Positions 1-8,600 of a stretch of 12,510 nt of DNA are shown here, piece by piece. Below the pieces are notes generated by a model. The model saw only the letters and a list, made by a program, of their open reading frames with translations. It was not told the origin of the DNA and ran no database searches. Source of the DNA: an uncultured Roseiflexaceae bacterium (GTDB taxonomy: Bacteria; Chloroflexota; Chloroflexia; Chloroflexales; Roseiflexaceae); the NCBI GenBank assembly GCA_903868295.1, contig CAIPUQ010000002.1, positions 1 to 12,510 on the forward strand. Reading direction: 5' to 3'. A program made the translations under genes and the position numbers. Each line of letters opens with the position of its first letter. Position 1 is the first letter of the stretch.

Positions 1-1
1 C

Positions 2-751
2 GACGACCCGGCCTTTGTGCAACGATTGGTCACATCTATTGCTGCGATGCAACCCAAGCCGGTCCGTGTGCATGGTGGGGGCAAAGACATAGGCCAAATC
101 CAGCAGGCGCTGGGCGGCGAACCGCGGTTTGTGGCCGGCTTGCGCGTCAGCGACGAGACTGCCATGGCTGCCGCCGAAATGGTACTCGCCGGCGCGGTCA
201 ACACCCGCCTTGTGGTCGCACTTGGGCTTGCCGGGGTCGACGCCGCTGGGATGTCAGGGGTCGACCGTGGGTTGATCCGTGTGCGCAAACTGGTCCACCC
301 CGAGGGCGACCTCGGTCGTGTCGGGCAACCCATAGCCGTGCGCACTGCAGTGCTTTGGCACGCACTCGATGCCGATGTGGTCCCGGTTATTGCCCCCATC
401 TCATTGGGGGACGATGGCAGTTATAATGTTAATGCCGACGATGCCGCGGGAGCAATTGCTGCCGCATTAGCCCAAGATAATCGTGCCGGAGCGGTCGAAG
501 TCACATTTGTAACCAACGTACCGGGTGTCAAACTCGATGGCGTGGTGGTTGCACAGCTCGATGCCCCGGCAATCGAGGCAGCAATAGCCAGTGGTGCAAT
601 CTATGGCGGGATGATCCCCAAAGTCAAAGCAGCATTGGCCGTGCTCGAAGCCGGAGCAGCGCAGGCACGGATTGTCGACATAGGTGGGCTCGAACTGCTG
701 GCACGTGGTGACCGTGCGGGGACGATTATTGTGACGGGAGGTCGCGCATGA
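2..751 (+). CDS. argB: Acetylglutamate kinase (ArgB), 5' end outside the window
   Basis: This is the cytoplasmic kinase that phosphorylates N-acetyl-L-glutamate with ATP, the second step of arginine synthesis. The reading frame is open to the window edge. The residues before the first in-window start (GTG at 17) read DDPAF, which matches the usual ArgB N-terminal region, so the true start lies upstream and roughly 20 residues, including the first GxK-type phosphate-binding lysine, are missing. Visible family motifs are VHGGGK (ATP/acetylglutamate loop), GLRVSDET, EMVLAGAVN, the YNVNADDAA segment carrying the conserved Asp, the VTNVPGV segment, and GGMIPKV with the second catalytic lysine. The SGVDRGLI stretch differs slightly from the common SGxDGGLI. 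LysZ-type aminoadipate kinases are relatives, but the neighbouring car, argG and argJ genes favour ArgB. The stop overlaps the start of the next gene by 4 bases. Identity is confident. Arginine sensitivity cannot be judged because the N-terminal helix is off-window. Confidence 0.93.
   Translation, partial: DDPAFVQRLVTSIAAMQPKPVRVHGGGKDIGQIQQALGGEPRFVAGLRVSDETAMAAAEMVLAGAVNTRLVVALGLAGVDAAGMSGVDRGLIRVRKLVHPEGDLGRVGQPIAVRTAVLWHALDADVVPVIAPISLGDDGSYNVNADDAAGAIAAALAQDNRAGAVEVTFVTNVPGVKLDGVVVAQLDAPAIEAAIASGAIYGGMIPKVKAALAVLEAGAAQARIVDIGGLELLARGDRAGTIIVTGGRA
736..741 (+). promoter_or_regulatory. Ribosome binding site for the ArgA-like acetyltransferase
   Basis: GGGAGG lies 6 bases before the ATG at 748, inside the 3' end of argB. 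It is a strong Shine-Dalgarno match and supports 748 as the true start, although that start overlaps the argB stop. The in-frame ATG near residue 19 has no comparable site. Confidence 0.65.
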
Positions 752-1284
752 CCACGATTCGTGACGTGCCGACTGCTCCGCCTGCACCGACTGTCGTGCA
801 CATGCGGCTGGCGACCATCGCCGATGTCGATGCGATAACCATTGTTGTCGACGAAAACGTCGCACTCGGGCATCTGTTGCCACGCTCGCGCGAGAATATC
901 GTGGCGTCGATGGGGAACTGGATGGTTGCAGAGGTCGATGGTCGCGTCGTCGGGATTGGGTCGCTGCTCGAGATGGGGCCAGCCCTCGTTGAGGTCCGTT
1001 CGCTCGCGGTGTTGCCCGAATACCGACGCTACGGGGTCGGCGGTGTGATTGTCCAAGCGCTGGTCAGTGAAGCCCAACAGCGCGGCTATCCGACGGTGTT
1101 TGCACTGACGCGCGCGGTGAGTTTTTTTGAGCGCCAAGGGTTCGTCGTGACCGAACACGAACGATTCCCCGAGAAGGTCTGGCGAGATTGTGTGTTGTGC
1201 CCGTTACAGGCACGGTGTGATGAAGTAGCAGTCGTGATCGAATTTGCCACGCGACGTTCCGACGTCAGTGGGGAGGGACAGTAA
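748..1284 (+). CDS. argA: GNAT-family N-acetyltransferase, likely short ArgA-type N-acetylglutamate synthase
   Basis: This 178-residue protein has a single GNAT domain (about residues 18-135). It likely transfers acetyl from acetyl-CoA to the amino group of glutamate, the first step of arginine synthesis. In the sequence, VRSLAVLPEYRRYGVG (residues 83-98) is the beta4/acetyl-CoA pyrophosphate-binding loop, and FFERQGF (126-132) is the typical late GNAT motif. The C-terminal segment PEKVWRDC (141-148) followed by Cys151, Cys157 and DE is a signature I associate with stand-alone short ArgA proteins rather than antibiotic or ribosomal-protein acetyltransferases. It lacks the kinase-like N-terminal domain of E. 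coli ArgA (about 440 residues). The first 17 residues are Pro/Thr-rich and probably disordered. It overlaps argB by ATGA, which implies coupled translation. Position next to argB supports the role. The exact substrate is inferred and not proven by sequence. Confidence 0.8.
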   Translation: MTTIRDVPTAPPAPTVVHMRLATIADVDAITIVVDENVALGHLLPRSRENIVASMGNWMVAEVDGRVVGIGSLLEMGPALVEVRSLAVLPEYRRYGVGGVIVQALVSEAQQRGYPTVFALTRAVSFFERQGFVVTEHERFPEKVWRDCVLCPLQARCDEVAVVIEFATRRSDVSGEGQ

Positions 1285-1287
1285 GGC

Positions 1288-2415
1288 ATGCAGGCAGGGT
1301 TCCTACGTACACCAGCCGTGCTCGCACTCGAAGACGGCACCATATGGGCCGGCAGTGCATTCGGCGCCATCGGTCAACGTACCGGTGAAGTGGTATTCAA
1401 CACGGCAATGACCGGCTACCAAGAAGTATTGTCCGATCCTTCGTACTTCAATCAAATCGTCGTCATGACCGCACCGCACATCGGCAACACCGGCGTCAAC
1501 GACGCCGACAACGAGAGCCGCAAATACTGGTTGTCAGGCTTTGTGGTGCGTGCAGCCAGCCCGCGCGTGAGCAATTATCGGGCTGATTCGTCGCTCGATG
1601 ACGAGATGCGCGCACAGGGGATTGTCGGTATCACCGGCATCGACACACGTGCATTGGTCCGTCATATCCGCTCAGCAGGTGCGATGCGCGGTGTTGTTTC
1701 GTCGACCGTGCTCGACAGCGACACCTTGGTTGCCATGGCCCGGAGCGTCCCCACCATGGAGGGCCTCGACCTAGTCCCACAGGTGACCTGCGCCCAGTCC
1801 TATACGTGGAACACCGGCGTCGGCGAGTGGGGTTTGGGGTCACGCGGCACCAAAGCCAGTCGCACGCTCCACGTGGTCGCCTACGACTTCGGTATCAAAC
1901 AACATATTCTGCGCCTCTTGGCCGAACGCAACATCACGGTCACCGTCGTGCCGGCCACGACGCCTGCTGCTGATGTGCTCGCGATGAAGCCCGATGGCGT
2001 CTTTTTGTCCAACGGCCCTGGCGACCCCGCCATGGTGACCTATGGCATCGCCAACACCAAGGCATTGCTCGGCAAGGTGCCGTTGTTCGGCATCTGTCTG
2101 GGGCATCAAATCCTCGGGTTGGCGTTGGGTGGCACGACCTACAAGCTGAGCTTCGGTCATCACGGTGCCAACCAGCCGGTCAAGGCGTACGGCAAGGTCG
2201 AGATTTCGTCGCACAACCACGGGTTTGCGGTCCAAGCCGATTCGTTGCCGGCAGGGTCGGCTGTGACCCACGTCAACTTGAACGACAACTGTGTCGAGGG
2301 GCTCGAAGCACCGGGGCTCAAGGCGTTCAGCGTGCAATATCACCCCGAAGCCGCCCCTGGTCCCCATGATGCCGCGTACTTGTTTGACCGTTTCGTACAG
2401 TTGATGGAAGGGTAA
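1288..2415 (+). CDS. carA: Carbamoyl-phosphate synthase small subunit (glutamine amidotransferase)
   Basis: CarA hydrolyses glutamine and channels ammonia to CarB for carbamoyl-phosphate synthesis, which feeds both arginine and pyrimidine pathways. At 375 residues it has the usual length. The N-terminal CarA-specific domain (about 1-150) includes GEVVFNTAMTGYQEVLSDPS (33-52) and GITGIDTRALVRHIR (114-128). The class I amidotransferase domain follows (about 194-375), with SNGPGDP (241-247), the nucleophile Cys270 in FGICLGHQ, the FGHHGANQPV segment (289-298), and His352/Glu354 of the triad in YHPEA. All catalytic residues are present. The start lies 3 bases after the upstream stop, and a GGGAGGG stretch about 10 bases upstream serves as ribosome binding site. 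carB follows after 9 bases. The identification is secure. Confidence 0.98.
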   Translation: MQAGFLRTPAVLALEDGTIWAGSAFGAIGQRTGEVVFNTAMTGYQEVLSDPSYFNQIVVMTAPHIGNTGVNDADNESRKYWLSGFVVRAASPRVSNYRADSSLDDEMRAQGIVGITGIDTRALVRHIRSAGAMRGVVSSTVLDSDTLVAMARSVPTMEGLDLVPQVTCAQSYTWNTGVGEWGLGSRGTKASRTLHVVAYDFGIKQHILRLLAERNITVTVVPATTPAADVLAMKPDGVFLSNGPGDPAMVTYGIANTKALLGKVPLFGICLGHQILGLALGGTTYKLSFGHHGANQPVKAYGKVEISSHNHGFAVQADSLPAGSAVTHVNLNDNCVEGLEAPGLKAFSVQYHPEAAPGPHDAAYLFDRFVQLMEG

Positions 2416-2424
2416 GACGCCGCG

Positions 2425-5400
2425 ATGCCAAAGCGTACCGACATACACAGCATTCTCATTATCGGCTCGGGCCCGATTGTTATCGGCCAAGCCTGCGAAT
2501 TCGACTACTCTGGCGCACAAGCCTGTAAAGTGCTGCGCCGCGAGGGATACCGCGTCATTTTGGTCAACTCCAACCCGGCCACCATCATGACCGACCCTCA
2601 GTTTGCCGATGCTACCTACATCGAACCACTCACCCCCGAGGCGGTCGAACAGATCATCATCAAAGAAAAACCCGACGCCATATTGCCCACCGTCGGTGGG
2701 CAGACCGCGCTCAATCTGGCCATGAAACTCCACGAATTGGGGATGTTGACCAAGTACAACGTCAAGCTGTTGGGTGCACAGCCCGAAGCAATTGCCTTGG
2801 CCGAGGATCGTGAACTGTTCAAACAGGCCATGCTCGAAATCGGTTTGGGCGTGCCCTTGGGCGAGACCGTCACAACGGTCGATCAGGCTGTCGCTGTGGC
2901 CGAAAAAATCGGCTATCCCGTCCTCATCCGTCCGTCGTTTACCCTCGGTGGGAGCGGTGGTGGTATCGGCTACGACGAGGCCCAACTGCGTGAAATTTCG
3001 GAGCGTGGGCTCCGTGCTTCGCCCGTTACCCAAGTACTCATCGAACAGTCGGTCATCGGCTGGAAGGAATACGAACTCGAGGTCATGCGTGACCGTGTCG
3101 ACAACTTCGTGGTCGTCTGTACCATCGAAAACATCGACGCCATGGGTGTCCACACCGGTGACTCGATGACCGTTGCACCGGCCATGACCCTGACCGATCG
3201 CGAGCTCCAACGCTTGCGCGAGATGGGCAAAATGGTCATTCGCCGTATCGGCGTCGAAACCGGCGGGTCCAACATCCAGTTTGCCGTCGACCCCAAGACC
3301 GGCACCCCGTTGGTCATCGAAATGAACCCGCGCGTCAGCCGCTCGTCGGCATTGGCCTCCAAGGCGACGGGCTTCCCCATTGCCAAAATCGCCGCGTTGC
3401 TGGCGGTCGGCTATACCCTCGACGAAATCCCCAACGACATCACCAAGCTGACTCCGGCGTCATTCGAGCCCAGCTTGGACTACGTGGTGGTGAAGTTGCC
3501 ACGCTGGGCCTTCGAGAAGTTCCCGGGCGTCGATCCCATCCTCGGTCCGCAGATGAAGTCGGTGGGCGAAGTGATGGCCATTGGTGGCACCTTTGCCGAG
3601 GCGTTCCAGAAAGCCATGCGTGGCCTCGAAATCGGCGCGACAGGCTTTGTGGGGAGCAATCAGGTCAAAATGGTGGGCAATGACGACATCCGCATCCCAA
3701 CCCCACGCCGCATCTTCCGTGTGTGTGACGAAATCCGGGCAGGGGCCTCGCTCGAGTCCATCTGCGAGCGGACGGGTTTCGACCCGTGGTTCGTCGAACA
3801 GTTCCAAGACATCGTCGCCCTCGAGAAGGAACTCGGTGGGTACAGCCTGACATCCTTGCCGAATGAGCTGTTGTTTACTGCCAAAGAATACGGCTTCTCG
3901 GATGCGCAATTGGCAACAATTCTGTCAGATAAACCAACGATTTCGGCCGTGCGTGCGCACCGCAAAAAGGCCAAAATCGTCCCTGTCTACCGCAAAATCG
4001 ACACCTGTGCGGCCGAGTTCGAGGCGTCGACCCCGTACTTCTATAGCACCTACAGTCGCCAACCCGGCAGTGACGAGGCCAATGTCAGCAACAAGCCCAA
4101 GGCGATGATTATCGGTGGTGGGCCCAACCGTATCGGGCAGGGTATTGAGTTTGACTATTGCTGTGTGCATGCCTGTATGGCATTGCGCGACCTCAATATC
4201 GAGACCATCATGATCAACTGCAACCCCGAGACGGTGTCGACCGACTACGACACTGCCGATCGCCTCTACTTCGAGCCGCTGACCCTCGAAGATGTGCTCA
4301 ACATCTACGACCGTGAAGCAGGTGCAGATTTTGGGCCAGCAGTGCGTAGCGTGCCTGCCTTGGTGCAGTTTGGTGGTCAGACCCCGCTCAACCTGGCGCA
4401 TGGCCTCGAAGCCAATGGAGTGCCCATCTGGGGGACATCGCCGGATGCCATCGATTTGGCTGAAGAGCGCGGCCGGTTCGGTGCATTGCTGAACAGCATG
4501 GACATCGAAATGCCGCCCAACGGCATGGCCAACAATCTGGCCGATGCCCGCACCATAGCCCACCGCATCGGCTACCCCGTGTTGGTTCGCCCCAGCTACG
4601 TGCTCGGCGGTCGGGCCATGGCTATCGCGTACGACGATGCGTCGTTCGAGAACTACATCGCCGAAGCGACGGTCGTGAGTGCCGGTGCACCGGTACTAAT
4701 CGACAAATACCTCGAAGACGCATTCGAAGTCGATGTCGATGCAATTGGGGATGGGACACAAGTGGTGATTGCCGGCATCATGGAACACGTCGAAGAAGCC
4801 GGCGTCCACTCGGGTGACTCTGCCATGGTATTGCCACCCTACAAGATTACGTCGTACCACCTCGAGATTATCCGAGACGTGACACGCCGGATAGGTGTTG
4901 CGCTAAACGTCAAAGGCTTGATGAATGTCCAGTTCGCCATCAAAGACGACGTGGTCTATGTCATTGAGGTCAATCCGCGGTCATCACGCACCGTGCCGTT
5001 TATAGCAAAAGCAACGGGGTATCCGTTGGCCAGCATTGCTGCCCAGGTCGCGGCAGGCAAAACGCTCAAGGAGCTCAACTTCACCGAAGAGCCCAAGGTC
5101 GACGGATTCTTTGTGAAGGAAGCCGTGTTGCCGTTCGACAAGTTCCCCGGCGCCACCATCATGCTCAGCCCCGAGATGCGCTCGACGGGTGAGGTCATGG
5201 GTCATGCATCAAACTTTGGGCTGGCTTTTGCCAAAGCCGAAATGGGTGCCAACCAAAAGATCCCCACCAAAGGCGGTGCATTGCTGACGGTCAACAACAA
5301 TGACAAGAACGCAATCGTCAAAATCGCCAAGGATCTGACCAACCTGGGATTCGCGCTGTATGCAACGAGTGGCACCGCAGAGATGTTGAATGGTCTCGGG

Positions 5401-5685
5401 ATTGCCTGCACGACCGTCAACAAAATCTCGGACGGCTCACCGCACACAGCTGACCTGATTGCCAGGGGGATGGTGCAGCTGGTGATCAGCACACCGTTGG
5501 GATCGATGGCCTACAACGATGGCCAAGCATTGCGCGCCGCAGCAATCCGCTACGGGGTGATGTTGGTGACCACGTTGACCGGCGCAGCTGCGACGGTGGC
5601 CGGTATTCGTGAGTTGCAGCAACGCAGCTTGACGGTGCGTTCATTGCAGGACCACTATGGGATTGCCAAGGGACATAAGGCATGA
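2425..5685 (+). CDS. carB: Carbamoyl-phosphate synthase large subunit
   Basis: CarB makes carbamoyl phosphate from bicarbonate, ammonia (delivered by CarA) and two ATP. The 1086 residues show the full architecture: carboxyphosphate domain (about 1-400), oligomerisation domain (about 400-555), carbamoyl-phosphate domain (about 556-940) and an MGS-like allosteric domain (about 945-1080). Conserved ATP-grasp residues visible in the first half are Arg129, Arg169, Glu215, Glu299 and Asn301, and in the second half Arg722, Glu848 and Asn850. From recalled E. coli numbering (offset about +7), the ornithine-site residues Glu790, Asp798, Glu899 and the Thr1049/1050 pair are kept. In the UMP/IMP pocket Thr981, Thr984 and Lys1000 are kept, but the E. 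coli Asn-Thr-Thr segment reads Ser1022-Thr-Pro1024. The ribosome binding site is GGAAGGG across the carA stop. The stop codon overlaps the next gene by ATGA. Confidence 0.98.
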   Translation: MPKRTDIHSILIIGSGPIVIGQACEFDYSGAQACKVLRREGYRVILVNSNPATIMTDPQFADATYIEPLTPEAVEQIIIKEKPDAILPTVGGQTALNLAMKLHELGMLTKYNVKLLGAQPEAIALAEDRELFKQAMLEIGLGVPLGETVTTVDQAVAVAEKIGYPVLIRPSFTLGGSGGGIGYDEAQLREISERGLRASPVTQVLIEQSVIGWKEYELEVMRDRVDNFVVVCTIENIDAMGVHTGDSMTVAPAMTLTDRELQRLREMGKMVIRRIGVETGGSNIQFAVDPKTGTPLVIEMNPRVSRSSALASKATGFPIAKIAALLAVGYTLDEIPNDITKLTPASFEPSLDYVVVKLPRWAFEKFPGVDPILGPQMKSVGEVMAIGGTFAEAFQKAMRGLEIGATGFVGSNQVKMVGNDDIRIPTPRRIFRVCDEIRAGASLESICERTGFDPWFVEQFQDIVALEKELGGYSLTSLPNELLFTAKEYGFSDAQLATILSDKPTISAVRAHRKKAKIVPVYRKIDTCAAEFEASTPYFYSTYSRQPGSDEANVSNKPKAMIIGGGPNRIGQGIEFDYCCVHACMALRDLNIETIMINCNPETVSTDYDTADRLYFEPLTLEDVLNIYDREAGADFGPAVRSVPALVQFGGQTPLNLAHGLEANGVPIWGTSPDAIDLAEERGRFGALLNSMDIEMPPNGMANNLADARTIAHRIGYPVLVRPSYVLGGRAMAIAYDDASFENYIAEATVVSAGAPVLIDKYLEDAFEVDVDAIGDGTQVVIAGIMEHVEEAGVHSGDSAMVLPPYKITSYHLEIIRDVTRRIGVALNVKGLMNVQFAIKDDVVYVIEVNPRSSRTVPFIAKATGYPLASIAAQVAAGKTLKELNFTEEPKVDGFFVKEAVLPFDKFPGATIMLSPEMRSTGEVMGHASNFGLAFAKAEMGANQKIPTKGGALLTVNNNDKNAIVKIAKDLTNLGFALYATSGTAEMLNGLGIACTTVNKISDGSPHTADLIARGMVQLVISTPLGSMAYNDGQALRAAAIRYGVMLVTTLTGAAATVAGIRELQQRSLTVRSLQDHYGIAKGHKA

Positions 5686-8600
5686 CCATCGGACGGTTGC
5701 AGTTGATAACCCCAGAACTCCTCGATGGATTCTTGCAGGCAGTCGAACCGGCGCTGATGCGCCGGGCGACTGCCGTGCTGGCCAGCGGCGGGGTGACCCT
5801 CGAGCAGGTCGAACCTGCCAGTTCGGTCGTGGTGGTCGTCGACGGCACCGATGTACGCCGCGTGACAGCCCTCTTGATTGCGGGCCGCGTGACGACATTG
5901 TGCGATTGCGCCCATCGTGATGATGGGCCGTGTGTGCATCGAGTTGCCGCAGTGCGTGCACTCTACACGCACATGACCAGCAATCCGCCACAACCGTGGG
6001 AAACGTTGTTTAGCCTTTCAGATCGTCCACGCAGCACCACCGCGACGCCGACAGCCACCGTGGTGTGCTTCTTTTTGGTACCCAGCCATCCGCTGGGTGT
6101 CGGTGACGCTGGGTGGGCAGTTATCCCGGCGAGTGTGACCCCGCGGGCAGGGCGTGCCGATTGGACGGGTGCGGATGTGCGCCCGTTGCGGGCTCCGCCG
6201 ACACCGGCGGGGTATCCGCTCAGCCCGTTGTCTGTCCTGCAGGCGGCTGCGTTACTGTGCGAGCAGTCGCTCAGCCTGGCTCAACCCGGACAGCGGGCAT
6301 GGCTCTATGCAGCAGCACTCGCGCTCCTTGTCGACCAGACGATCTATGTCGCACGCGACGGATTGTCTTTTGGACATCCGGTGCACATCTATGGCGAGCC
6401 AGGCGAGTTGCAATTGTCCTGTGACGAAGACGGGGCAGACCTCCTCTTGCAAAGCATCGTATACAGCGCGCATCGGAGCATCATTGTCGATCAAGCGAAT
6501 CGGACGTTGCTGCCGTTTAGTCCACATTGGCTGTGGACCGGTGCCACGCTGGTGTGCATCGGCGAACGTACAAGCCTGGTCGATCACCTCCTGCAAACGC
6601 CCGCACTGCGGGTGCGAGCCGAAGATCGTGAGCGCTTTGATCAGCGGCTGCTCGAGCTCGCCCTGCGTGTGCCGTTGTGTGGCTCTGCAGTGCGTTGGGA
6701 TGAGGTCAAAGACGAACCCGTCGGCAACATCACGGTTGCCGAACACGACGCAGGTGTGGTGGTGCGGTTGGCATTTGCCTATGGTAATTATGAATTGCCG
6801 TTTGACCAGCACTACCCTGCCGAAGCAGTCTTGCATGGCAGCGAAGAACTCCATTTGGTGCGTATTACCCGGCTCACAGACAGTGAACGCGACTGTGTTG
6901 CGCTCCTCGAGCAACAGGGCTTGCGCATGTCCGAGGATGGCTCGTTCCGCCTGCGAAAAACTATCCCTGTCCGTGATTTTCTGATGCGCGTCGTCGGTGT
7001 TCTGGCCTCACATGGTCTGCAGATCCGCGGCGAAGATGCGTTGACATCGGTCCAGTTGCGGACGGACATCCCCGAACTCGCCGTTACCGTGCAATCGCAT
7101 ATTGACTGGTTTGATGTGTCGGCGGTGGTCAACTTCGGCGATTTGTCGGTCGATGTGGCCGTCGTGCGACGCGCGGTGTTGCGCCGCGAGCGCTACATTT
7201 TGCTACCGGATGGAACGATTGGATTTGTGCCGAACGAACTGGCGCATCGATTAGCGCCGTTGTTGGCAATGGGGACCGAAAGCGACGGTCGATTGCGGTT
7301 TGCGGCAGCGCAGACGGCGATTGTCGATCAATTGGTCCAAGAGGCCCAGCGTGCGCAGGTCGATGCGAGGTTCGAAGAGCGCCGCGAGCAACTCAGACTG
7401 TTTGAGCACATCGAGGACCAACCACTGCCCGAGGGATTCCGCGGGACATTGCGTTCGTACCAAAAAGCCGGCTATGATTGGCTGCATTTTCTCAATCGGT
7501 ATGGCTTTGGCGGGTGTTTGGCAGACGATATGGGTGTCGGCAAAACCATTCAAACGCTGGCGTTCATCCTCTCGTTGCGCGAACGAACTCCAGGAGCGCG
7601 TGCGATTTTGATCGTGCTGCCACGTTCGTTGGTCTATAACTGGCTGCGCGAAGCCGCGACATTTGCCCCGAGCTTGACGTTGTTGACGCACATCGACCAA
7701 GGTCGTGCCAAAGATGCCGTGCCGTTTGACTCGTATGACGTGGTGTTGACCACCTATGGGACCATGTTGCGCGACATAGAATTTTTGGCAGGGTATCGCT
7801 TTCAGTATGTGATTTTGGATGAGTCGCAGGCAATCAAAAATCCTGCTGCCGAGACGGCCCGTGCGGTGCGTCGCTTGCAGGGTGACCGCAGATTGTCTTT
7901 GACTGGCACTCCCATCGAGAACAACGCCGTCGAGCTCTGGTCACAGTTTGCGTTCTTGAATCCCGGCTTGCTGGGGACCGCCGAGGCGTTCCGCGACACG
8001 TTTGCCCGCGAGGGTGAAGGGCGTGAAGGAGCGTTGAAGTTGTTGCGCAGGCTGACGTTCCCGTTTATTCTGCGGCGCACCAAAGACCAGGTCGCCCCCG
8101 ACTTGCCATCGCGCACCGAACACATCCTAATGAGCGACATGGAGCCCGAACAGCGCCGACTCTACACCACGCAGCGCGATCACTATCGGGCGTTGTTGCT
8201 GGGCATGATCGACAGCGCTGGACCGCAACAAGCGCGCGTCAAGATGCTCGAAGGGTTGTTGCGGTTACGGCAGATATGTAATCACCCACGCCTCATCGAT
8301 CCGAGTAGTGCCGGGGGTTCGGGCAAGTTCGAGGCGTTGTTGGCCACGCTCGAGTCGCTCAAAGCAGCGGGTCATCGTGTGTTGGTCTTTTCGCAGTTCG
8401 TCCAAATGTTGACCCTTGTACGGACAGCACTCGACGAACGGGGCATTGCCTATGCCTACCTGGATGGGCGCACCCGCGATCGACAGAGCATCATTGACGC
8501 GTTCCAGAACGATACACGCTATCCGTTTTTTCTCATTAGTCTGCGCGCTGGTGGGGTTGGTCTCAATCTGACTGCTGCAGACTATGTCATACATATTGAT

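Noticed and set aside
1..60. GTG at 17 as the true argB start
   Set aside because: The frame is open upstream and encodes DDPAF, which fits the ArgB N-terminal region, and the conserved first lysine motif must precede it. The gene is cut by the window edge.
1840..3210. 456-codon open frame on the minus strand across the carA/carB junction
   Set aside because: It is codon-aligned with carA and carB, which share a frame. Minus-strand stops in this register need TTA, CTA or TCA codons on the sense strand, and these are rare here. The predicted protein has no recognisable motif.
6154..6984. 276-codon plus-strand frame inside the SNF2 gene
   Set aside because: It lies wholly within the SNF2 reading frame. 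Its translation is rich in Cys, Arg and Ser, as expected of an out-of-frame read, and has no motif.
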